Of a stretch of DNA of 32,172 nt, positions 8,985 through 16,679 are shown piece after piece. Every line of letters begins with the position of its first letter. Position 1 is the stretch's first letter. Source of the DNA: Leptolyngbya sp. 'hensonii' (lineage in GTDB: Bacteria > Cyanobacteriota > Cyanobacteriia > GCF-001939115); NCBI RefSeq assembly GCF_001939115.1, contig NZ_MQTZ01000062.1:1-32172 (forward strand), given 5' to 3'. The notes under the pieces were generated by a model, which saw only the letters and a program-made list of their open reading frames with translations, was not told the DNA's origin and made no database searches. Both the position numbers and the translations under genes were made by a program.

Positions 8985-9017
8985 GGGGCAGGTATAAAAA
9001 AATACCTCTCCTGCCCC
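8985..9017 (+). terminator. GC-rich hairpin after ctaE
   Basis: GGGGCAGG (8985-8992) pairs with CCTGCCCC (9010-9017), 10 bp after the ctaE stop. A competing inner pairing GGTAT/ATACC exists across the A-rich loop. No T run follows directly; CTCTTTTTG comes some 10 nt later. It is a likely weak terminator or 3'-end stabiliser. Confidence 0.5.
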
Positions 9018-9113
9018 TGTGCTGGCTCTTTTTGAGTCCTCCTGTTGGGTGAAGCAGGCAACCCTGAGCTATGCCAGGTCCAGGGCTATCCGATCTGACG
9101 ATAGATATAGAAA

Positions 9114-9147
9114 AGAGTCTGGAAGTGTGTTTCAGGCTCTTTTTTTG
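9114..9147 (+). terminator. Intrinsic terminator
   Basis: AGAGTCTGGAA (9114-9124) pairs with TTTCAGGCTCT (9130-9140) through 11 positions with two G-U wobbles and a short loop, and a run of seven T's begins at 9140. It is a canonical Rho-independent terminator on the plus strand, about 140 nt downstream of ctaE. Confidence 0.8.
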
Positions 9148-9422
9148 TGGGAGGTTGACTCAGATTGGCCTTAGCTCGATGATAAATAAACTATCTCTGG
9201 GTAGAAATTCGCAGGCGCTCTACAGTTTTCATAGTCTTAACAATGACCTCCAAGGAGTGTGTTTGTTTTTTAGACTAGAGTCTGCATCCCGATCGAGGAG
9301 GTGTTCAAGCTGCTCTTAACCAGGGATCTATTCCAATTAACCCTCAGGATTAGTTCTCAACCCTGTAAATGATTAAGATGCTTGCCCCAACGGGATCCGA
9401 AAAAAGTTGAGACCTGCCGACC

Positions 9423-11459
9423 ATGGATGTTTCTAGGCTATTGAGTCAATATGCAACCGGACAATTCAACTTTGAAGGGGCGGTGCTGAAGCAAGTTAAC
9501 CTCGTTCAGGTACAATTGCCTTTCGTGATTTTGGATGAGGCCATCCTCCAGAAAGCCGATCTCAGGCGGGCAAATCTGGCTGGAGCGAGTCTGAACCGGG
9601 CTGATCTCTCTCTTGCAGATTTGACGAATATTAATTTGATCGGTGCGGATCTGATTCGCGCTAAATTAGCCAGGGCCAATTTAACCAGGGCCTTGTTGAG
9701 TGGTGCAGATTTGAGAGGGGCGAATTTACGCAAGGCGGATTTGAGTCATGCCTCCCTCTCCAGTGCTGATCTCAGTGGCGCAGATTTTAGTGGTGCAATT
9801 TTAGACCATGCTAACTTTGAAGGGGCCAATCTCCGGGGGGCAAACTTTAGTAATACCGATCTGGACAGGGTTGACGTAAATCCCAAAGATTTAGAAGGGG
9901 CCATTTTATCCTTCACTCAGAATGCCCAATTCTTTGGGTTTAACCATGAGGACAATCAGACTAATTTCCTTTCAGCTTCCCCTTTCGATGAGAGCACTGG
10001 AATTGTTGAAGTGGTCACCCAGGGCCGGAGTGCTTTAGAGACTCAGGATGACCTTTCCAGTATCAGGAGGTCTGTAGCCCGGCAGCCGGAAGAGGGTGAG
10101 GTCCATGCTTTCCTAGAGGCAGGGGCGGATGAAGTTCCGATCGCACCCGTCGAGAAAATTCCTTTGGGTCGGCCTGAGCAGGCTCCAGCAACTGCTTTTG
10201 TCGTCTATGAAGATGAAACTGGGGGACAGGTCAACGGTCATCCCAGCTTAGCAAGACGTTATCCTGACCTGCCCCCCAATAGTGATCCGGAAATTCGCAA
10301 CACCAAGGTTTTCCAATCCATTCAATCTGTTTTACAACGTCGGGTTCAATTTGCACTGCAGCAGACTCTGCTTAAGGCCTATAACTACCGTTGTGCCATC
10401 ACGGGCTGTAATATTCGGCCTCTGCTGGAAGTGACGTTTATCTCGGAATCTGCCGATGCAGATTTTGATGACCCGTTGAATGGATTGATTTTGAGGGTGG
10501 ATATCCGAAACCTGTTTTATTTACATCTGATAGCGATCGAGCCTGAGAATTTCAGAGTTTTGCTGGATCCGAGTCTGAAAAATTCAGAATATGGGCCGCT
10601 GGAAAACAGGAGTATATTTCTGCCTGCGGATAAGAGAAATCGCCCCAGTCGGATATTTTTAGCGGAACATTTGAGTCAATGTCAGTGGTATTCAGAGTCT
10701 TTACCCAGTCAAGTTAGAGGGTTAGAGCACTTGCAAAACTTTTGTGCCAGGATGATTTTTCACTCCCTAAAATTTGTCAGGCAGGGCGTCGATAAAGTGG
10801 CTGAAAAGCCGGTTCGATTTTCCACGGGCATGGGTGTTGGGATTTTGGTGCTGGCAGGGTTATTCTGGCTGGGTTCCCCCCAGGGAATTGGACGAATCTG
10901 GAGTGGCAGGCCAGCCACTGATATTACAGTGATCCAGAATACTAAGGCTGATCTGATTCATCTGGGCTATGGCCCCATCAGCTATCAAAATCAGGGCTTA
11001 ATTCTTAATAATAAATCTTACCTTTCTTGGGAGATGGCTGAGCAGTTAGGATTAAATCTGCAGCAAGTTCCCGATATCCAGAAAGTCCGTTTTCAGGGTC
11101 AACTTTACCTAAAAACGGATAGCCTGAAAAAGGCGGGTATAACCTTTAAGTGGGAGCGAGAAAAACGAATGATATTCCTGAATTCTCGTTTTCAGCTTAA
11201 GGTGAGCAAAATTAATCTTGAGCTGAATGGAAGACCTTATGCTCAGCAGGGAATCCTAGTTGGTCAAAGTGGATACCTGCCTGTTCACCTATTAAAAAAT
11301 CTGCAAATTGATCAGGAAAAAATTCCTGCTAATAGTTTGATTAAATTCAGGAATGAAACTTTCTTCAAAGCCACTGTTTTGAAACAATTTAATGTCTCCT
11401 TAGATTGGAATCTGGCCACTCGCATTATGGGTTTGAAAACCGTTGCCAACTCCAAATAA
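9423..11459 (+). CDS. Pentapeptide-repeat protein fused to HNH-like, transmembrane and stalk-like domains
   Basis: A 678-residue mosaic protein. Residues about 15-160 are pentapeptide repeats (ADLRGANLRKADLSHASLSS pattern), which fold as a right-handed beta-helix. Residues 290-425 resemble the HNH-endonuclease domain seen in cyanobacterial proteins (ALQQTLLKAYNYRCAITGCN, then NGLILRVDIRNLFYLHLIAI). In that domain the histidine usually found in a (A/E)xHI motif is absent (EVTFI, 336-340), and the later His of DIHxLFD is Arg362, so catalysis is doubtful. A single transmembrane segment follows (about 467-485). Residues 500-678 resemble the copper-amine-oxidase-N/stalk-type repeats used as surface or periplasmic modules (KSYLSWEMAEQLGL, SGYLPVHLLKNLQI). 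Topology would put the beta-helix and HNH-like part in the cytoplasm and the stalk outside. The function is unknown. It stands alone, with terminators before and a MITE-like element after. Confidence 0.8.
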   Translation: MDVSRLLSQYATGQFNFEGAVLKQVNLVQVQLPFVILDEAILQKADLRRANLAGASLNRADLSLADLTNINLIGADLIRAKLARANLTRALLSGADLRGANLRKADLSHASLSSADLSGADFSGAILDHANFEGANLRGANFSNTDLDRVDVNPKDLEGAILSFTQNAQFFGFNHEDNQTNFLSASPFDESTGIVEVVTQGRSALETQDDLSSIRRSVARQPEEGEVHAFLEAGADEVPIAPVEKIPLGRPEQAPATAFVVYEDETGGQVNGHPSLARRYPDLPPNSDPEIRNTKVFQSIQSVLQRRVQFALQQTLLKAYNYRCAITGCNIRPLLEVTFISESADADFDDPLNGLILRVDIRNLFYLHLIAIEPENFRVLLDPSLKNSEYGPLENRSIFLPADKRNRPSRIFLAEHLSQCQWYSESLPSQVRGLEHLQNFCARMIFHSLKFVRQGVDKVAEKPVRFSTGMGVGILVLAGLFWLGSPQGIGRIWSGRPATDITVIQNTKADLIHLGYGPISYQNQGLILNNKSYLSWEMAEQLGLNLQQVPDIQKVRFQGQLYLKTDSLKKAGITFKWEREKRMIFLNSRFQLKVSKINLELNGRPYAQQGILVGQSGYLPVHLLKNLQIDQEKIPANSLIKFRNETFFKATVLKQFNVSLDWNLATRIMGLKTVANSK

Positions 11460-11483
11460 CCTATTTAAGACTCTGCGGCGATC

Positions 11484-11623
11484 GAGTGCATCCCACTTTT
11501 GTAGCCCTCTCCCTAAATCCCTCTCCCAGAACGGGAGAGGGACTTTGAACCTGGCTCCCCTTCTCCCTCTTTGGGAGAAGGGGCTGGGGGATGAGGGCAA
11601 CCTTGCAAAACTGGGATGCTCTC
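11484..11623. mobile_element. MITE-like non-autonomous element with 9-bp target duplication
   Basis: The 140-bp element ends in 18-bp inverted repeats: GAGTGCATCCCACTTTTG (11484-11501) and, read on the other strand, GAGAGCATCCCAGTTTTG (11606-11623), 16 of 18 identical. It is flanked by perfect direct repeats GCGGCGATC at 11475-11483 and 11624-11632, which look like a target-site duplication. Inside are two strong hairpins: CCCTCTCCC/GGGAGAGGG (11519-11541) and CCCCTTCTCCC/GGGAGAAGGGG (11557-11583). No ORF could encode a transposase, so it must have been moved by one acting in trans. A 9-bp duplication suits several IS families, and I cannot tell which. Confidence 0.82.
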
Positions 11624-11663
11624 GCGGCGATCTTCAATGATTGGAGAGGGGGAAAGGTAACTG

Positions 11664-12041
11664 ATGATTCAAATCATTGAATTCGATGGCAGATTGACCG
11701 GATCGAGTGGCAGAAAACTTTTGGAGGTTGTAGGTCAATCTCTGGGGTCCGGGATGACCCTGATCCTGATTGATTTGGAGTTGACTTCTTTTGCAGATAG
11801 TTCCGGACTGGCAGGCCTGGTCCGGAGCTATAAGTTAGCTCGCGAAGCAGGCGCTAAAATTGCCCTGTGTTCACCCCAGATTCAGGTTGCCTGTCTGCTG
11901 GAGTTAACCTTTATGAAAAAGACCTTTGATATCTTTGACGATCGCCAGGATTTTTACAACAACTGGGTCAAGCAATTGCCTAAAAATGCCCCGGTGCTTC
12001 CATTAAATGACTTTCAGGTATTACGACTCAAAGCCAATTAA
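11664..12041 (+). CDS. STAS-domain protein (anti-sigma-factor antagonist type)
   Basis: A 125-residue protein consisting of one STAS domain. The conserved Asp-Ser of the phosphorylation/partner-switch loop is visible in LTSFADSSGLAGLVRSYKLA (about 37-56), followed by the usual helix and the AKIALCSP strand. STAS antagonists bind anti-sigma kinases of the SpoIIAB/RsbW type, or act as scaffolds; no kinase or sigma factor is encoded nearby, so the partner is unknown. The C-terminal 25 residues (NNWVKQLPKNAPVLPLNDFQ) lie outside the core fold. An AAAGG sequence precedes the ATG. The phytase-like gene starts 5 bp after its stop, so the two are probably cotranscribed. Confidence 0.85.
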   Translation: MIQIIEFDGRLTGSSGRKLLEVVGQSLGSGMTLILIDLELTSFADSSGLAGLVRSYKLAREAGAKIALCSPQIQVACLLELTFMKKTFDIFDDRQDFYNNWVKQLPKNAPVLPLNDFQVLRLKAN

Positions 12042-12046
12042 ACCCT

Positions 12047-13240
12047 ATGGTGTATTGTTTCTCCCCATTGGTCAGAACCTCTGTGTTACTCTTGCCGCTG
12101 CTGTTGCTGCTGACCGGATTAATGACGGGATGTGCTATTCCCCGAGTCTCTGCGGAAGCAAGGCTGTTCCTGGACCTTTCCCTGGAATTTCTGGGGGAAT
12201 ACCGCATTCCCCAGATTACCTACGAGGGCACGAGGGTTGGGGGCCTGTCTGCCATTACCTACGATCGGCAACGCGATCGCTTCTATGCCCTGTCCGACGA
12301 TCGCAGCACCCAGGCTCCCGCCCGTTTCTACACACTCAAGGCTGACCTGACCGACTTCACCCGTCCTCAGCCCCGGAAGTCGCCCCCTGTTTTTTCTCTG
12401 GACGTGGAGAGCGTCACCCTCCTCAAGCAGGAAAATGGGGAGGCTTTTGCCAGGGGCACGATCGACCCGGAAGGGATTGCCCTTTCCCCCCAGGCTACGG
12501 TCTTCGTCAGCAGCGAGGGGGTGGCTGCGGCTGGCGTTCCTCCCGCCATCCAGGAGTTCGATTTGGAAACAGGGACCTGGCGACAACGCTTACCCATCCC
12601 CAATCGCTACCTTCCCAGGCAGGATAAAGGGGAAACCAGCGGGGTGCAGGACAATCTGGGCTGGGAAGCCCTAACGATCAATCCGGGCAGCTATGGCTCC
12701 CGCCGCCTGGAGCCCTTTCGGGTGTTTGTAGCCACAGAATCTGCCCTGGCCCAGGATGGGGGTGGGTCCGATCTGACAACCCCAGCTCGCTGGCTGCATT
12801 ACCTGGTTGGGGATGGCCCCCCGGTTTTGATTTCTGAGCATCTGTACCCGATCGAGCCCCCACCCCCTGGTGGAGAGATCAATGGCCTGACCGAAATTCT
12901 GGCCCTCGACCAAGGGGGGCATTTCCTCAGCCTGGAGCGCTCCTACGGGGCGGCGGTGGGTGCCAGTGCCCGCATCTATCAGGTGGCCACTGGGGGCGCG
13001 ACCGATATTTCTGGGATGACCAGTTTGAAGGGGGGTGGGACTGGTATTCAGCCTATTCGCAAACAGTTGCTCCTAGATCTCAAGGATCTGGAGCGGCGGC
13101 TGGATAATCTGGAGGGATTCACGATCGGGCCTCGACTGGCCGATGGCTCCGATAGCCTGCTGGTGATCAGCGACGACAACTTTAGCCGGGCTCAGGTGAA
13201 CCAGGTTTTGTTGTTCCGCTTACGGAAACGGCAAGGATAA
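12047..13240 (+). CDS. Phytase-like esterase-domain lipoprotein
   Basis: A 397-residue exported protein. Residues 1-28 form a lipoprotein-like signal peptide (basic n-region, then LLLPLLLLLTGLMTGC) with Cys29 as the likely lipidated residue. The mature part matches the 'esterase-like activity of phytase' family (a beta-propeller-like domain): LGEYRIPQITYEGTRVGGLSA, then FYALSDDRS, the conserved FARGTIDPEGIAL block, and late motifs LEGFTIGPRL and LLVISDDNFS. Members are thought to be periplasmic or surface hydrolases, perhaps for phosphate esters; substrates are poorly known. It begins 5 bp after the STAS gene. The lipobox is slightly non-standard (MTGC). Confidence 0.85.
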   Translation: MVYCFSPLVRTSVLLLPLLLLLTGLMTGCAIPRVSAEARLFLDLSLEFLGEYRIPQITYEGTRVGGLSAITYDRQRDRFYALSDDRSTQAPARFYTLKADLTDFTRPQPRKSPPVFSLDVESVTLLKQENGEAFARGTIDPEGIALSPQATVFVSSEGVAAAGVPPAIQEFDLETGTWRQRLPIPNRYLPRQDKGETSGVQDNLGWEALTINPGSYGSRRLEPFRVFVATESALAQDGGGSDLTTPARWLHYLVGDGPPVLISEHLYPIEPPPPGGEINGLTEILALDQGGHFLSLERSYGAAVGASARIYQVATGGATDISGMTSLKGGGTGIQPIRKQLLLDLKDLERRLDNLEGFTIGPRLADGSDSLLVISDDNFSRAQVNQVLLFRLRKRQG

Positions 13241-13307
13241 TCAGGCGTCATTGGGCATTACAATGATCCAATTCCTGTTTAGAAGCTGCGCTTAAGCAAA
13301 AACATCA

Positions 13308-13898
13308 ATGACCTCCTCAACCAATCTCAGTGCCCTGGTCCGCTGGATGGCAGCAGATTTCAGTAATCAGGCCCAGGCTTTTGAAAACCCTCCTTTCTAC
13401 GCCCACATTCGAGTCTGCATGCGCCCCCTGCCGCCAGACCTCCTTTCCGGAGCCAGCCTTTTTTTAGAACAGGCTTACGATTACATGCTGAATCAGCCCT
13501 ATCGGTTGCGGGTTCTCAAGTTTCAAGTGCAGGATGACCAGATTCTGCTGGAGAACTATACCGTCCGGGATGAGCAGGAGTTTTATGGAGCAAGCCGCAA
13601 CCCCCAGGCCTTGGCCAGCTTAACTGCCGATCGAATTGAAAAAATGTCGGGTTGCGACATGAACGTAACCTGGACTGGGAAGAGCTTCAAAGGGGTGGTT
13701 GTTCCTGGTAAGTCCTGTATTGTGGTTCGCCAGGGCAAAACGACCTACCTGGACAATGCCTTTGAAGTGGATGGAGATAAGCTGATCAGTATTGATGTCG
13801 GGCGTGACCCAGAAACCGATGAACAGGTCTGGGGGTCTATTGCAGGTCCCTTTGAATTTGTGCGTTGGAACAGTTTTGCGGATGAAGTTATGGTGTAA
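13308..13898 (+). CDS. cpcT: CpcT/CpeT-type phycobiliprotein chromophore lyase
   Basis: A 196-residue protein of the T-type bilin lyases, which attach phycocyanobilin (or phycoerythrobilin) to a cysteine of a phycobiliprotein beta subunit (Cys153/155 position for CpcT). Family features include the start LVRWMAADFSNQAQAFENPPFYAHIRVCMRPLP in the usual order, the YDYMLNQPYRLRVLKF strand, GCDMNVTW, FKGVVVPGKSC and the closing GPFEFVRWNSFADEV. The length is normal. I cannot separate CpcT from CpeT by eye, so the symbol is provisional; several paralogues are usual in one genome. No other phycobilisome gene is nearby, which is also usual. Confidence 0.9.
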   Translation: MTSSTNLSALVRWMAADFSNQAQAFENPPFYAHIRVCMRPLPPDLLSGASLFLEQAYDYMLNQPYRLRVLKFQVQDDQILLENYTVRDEQEFYGASRNPQALASLTADRIEKMSGCDMNVTWTGKSFKGVVVPGKSCIVVRQGKTTYLDNAFEVDGDKLISIDVGRDPETDEQVWGSIAGPFEFVRWNSFADEVMV

Positions 13899-14035
13899 GA
13901 CAGCGGACCCCTGGTGGGAGGAATGGGGGGTGGGATGGAATGACCTGATTCTCTTAGTGAGAATGCCATCTGAATTCCCATTGCCCAATTTCAGTAAGTC
14001 ATGGGGTACACAAACCTGGTAGATTTACCCAGTAA

Positions 14036-15208
<1,173 letters not shown>

Positions 15209-15223
15209 GCTTCATTTCCAAGC

Positions 15224-15264
15224 AGAGGCATTGTCTGCAATTCTCCTAGATCTGCAGTGCCTCT
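15224..15264 (+). other. Stem-loop between sqdB and sqdX
   Basis: AGAGGCATTG (15224-15233) pairs with CAGTGCCTCT (15255-15264), ten positions with one G-U, enclosing a 21-nt loop. No T run follows, so it is unlikely to end transcription. It may protect the sqdB 3' end or set the sqdB:sqdX ratio. Confidence 0.45.
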
Positions 15265-15303
15265 CAATCAGACGTTTGTCCGTACACCTGTTCTCTTGTG
15301 GCC

Positions 15304-16437
15304 ATGCGAATTGCGCTCTTTACCGAAACCTTCCTGCCTAAGGTTGATGGCATTGTGACACGACTGCGTCACACCGTTGAGCACCTGCAACGGTTTGGCG
15401 ATCAGGTGCTGGTGGTTTCGCCGGATGGGGGTCTGACCGAATATAAGGGAGCCCGTATCTACGGGGTGACCGGTTTTCCGCTGCCCCTCTATCCAGAACT
15501 GAAGCTAGCCCTCCCTCGTCCTGCGATCGGCGAGGCCCTAGAGCAGTTCCGCCCTGATATTATCCATGTGGTCAATCCAGCCGTTTTGGGATTGGCGGGT
15601 CTGTTCTATGGCAAGACCATGAACATTCCTCTGATTGCTTCTTACCACACCCACCTGCCCCAATACCTGCAACATTATGGTCTGGGGATGCTGGAAGGGT
15701 TGCTCTGGAATCTGCTGAAAACGGCTCATAATCAGGCAGAGTTAAACCTCTGTACCTCCACGGCAATGATGCAGGAGCTCTCCTCCCATGGGATTGAGCG
15801 GGTAGACCTGTGGCAGCGGGGTGTGGATACAGAAACCTTCCATCCCAGCCTGGCTTCTGCAGACATGCGGACCCATCTGAGCCAGGGCCATCCGGAAAGT
15901 CCATTGCTGCTGTATGTGGGTCGGTTGTCGGCGGAAAAGGAAATCGATCGAATCAAGCCAGTGATGGCAGCAATCCCAGGGGCGAGACTGGCCCTTGTAG
16001 GGGATGGCCCGTATCGCCAGGAGCTGGAAAAACATTTTGCTGATACCCCGACCCACTTTGTCGGTTACCTGACCGGCAAAGAATTGGGCTCTGCCTTTGC
16101 CTCAGCGGATGCCTTTGTTTTCCCCTCCCGCACAGAAACCCTGGGTCTGGTATTGCTGGAGGCCATGGCTGCTGGATGTCCGGTGGTCGCTGCTCGCTCG
16201 GGCGGTATCCCTGACATTGTGCAGGATGGGGTGAATGGCTATCTTTTTGATCCAGCGGATGACGAAGGAGCGATCGCGGCCACCCAACGTCTGCTCAGCC
16301 AGCAGGAGGAACGGGAAACCCTGCGTCAGAATGCCCGTCTTGAAGCGGAGCGCTGGGGTTGGGCAGCCGCTACCCGGCAACTTCGTAATTACTATGGAGC
16401 AGTTCTGGCTCGTCAATCCATGCCGTCTGCAGCTTAG
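15304..16437 (+). CDS. sqdX: SQDG synthase, sulfoquinovosyltransferase (GT4 family)
   Basis: A 377-residue GT-B glycosyltransferase that moves sulfoquinovose from UDP-sulfoquinovose to diacylglycerol at the membrane face. The N-domain opens with MRIALFTETFLPKVDGIVTR, typical of SqdX. The C-domain has the nucleotide-sugar site VGRLSAEKEIDRI and the EX7E motif in ETLGLVLLEAMAAGCPVVA. GTG at 15298 is an alternative start two codons earlier; I prefer the ATG because MRIALF is the common family start, but neither has a clear ribosome-binding site. Adjacent to sqdB, it completes the two-step sulfolipid pathway. Confidence 0.95.
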   Translation: MRIALFTETFLPKVDGIVTRLRHTVEHLQRFGDQVLVVSPDGGLTEYKGARIYGVTGFPLPLYPELKLALPRPAIGEALEQFRPDIIHVVNPAVLGLAGLFYGKTMNIPLIASYHTHLPQYLQHYGLGMLEGLLWNLLKTAHNQAELNLCTSTAMMQELSSHGIERVDLWQRGVDTETFHPSLASADMRTHLSQGHPESPLLLYVGRLSAEKEIDRIKPVMAAIPGARLALVGDGPYRQELEKHFADTPTHFVGYLTGKELGSAFASADAFVFPSRTETLGLVLLEAMAAGCPVVAARSGGIPDIVQDGVNGYLFDPADDEGAIAATQRLLSQQEERETLRQNARLEAERWGWAAATRQLRNYYGAVLARQSMPSAA

Positions 16438-16679
16438 GTGCTGGTGCTTGATTAAGGTTTTGTATCACTTAACTCTTGTTGGACTGAGGACAACCAGATA
16501 CATTCTTAGGTACATTCATAGTGGTGTCTCTATCTCATGGCAGAGGTCAGCCCATGGGTAGCCTTTGGTCAAGTCAGCATCAGCAGAGCACAGGATCCGC
16601 GATGGGCCTGTCCCTGGCTATATCTTGAGAGATTACCGATCGGGTTCCTGCTCAACGCTTAGTCCCTGTCTAAACTCTT

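Larger units (their letters stand above)
8976..9422. other. Intergenic region with two stem-loops
   Basis: 447 bp between ctaE and the pentapeptide gene. It holds a GC-rich hairpin (8985-9017) and a classical terminator (9114-9147). The roughly 95 bp between them could be the 3' UTR of ctaCDE or the body of a small RNA. From 9148 to 9422 I see no gene. A TTGACT at 9155 has no well-spaced -10 element (19 bp to TGATAA), so I do not call a promoter. Confidence 0.5.

Noticed and set aside
9071-9319. 82-codon ORF after ctaE
   Set aside because: It runs through the intrinsic terminator at 9114-9147, has no ribosome-binding site and no family resemblance.
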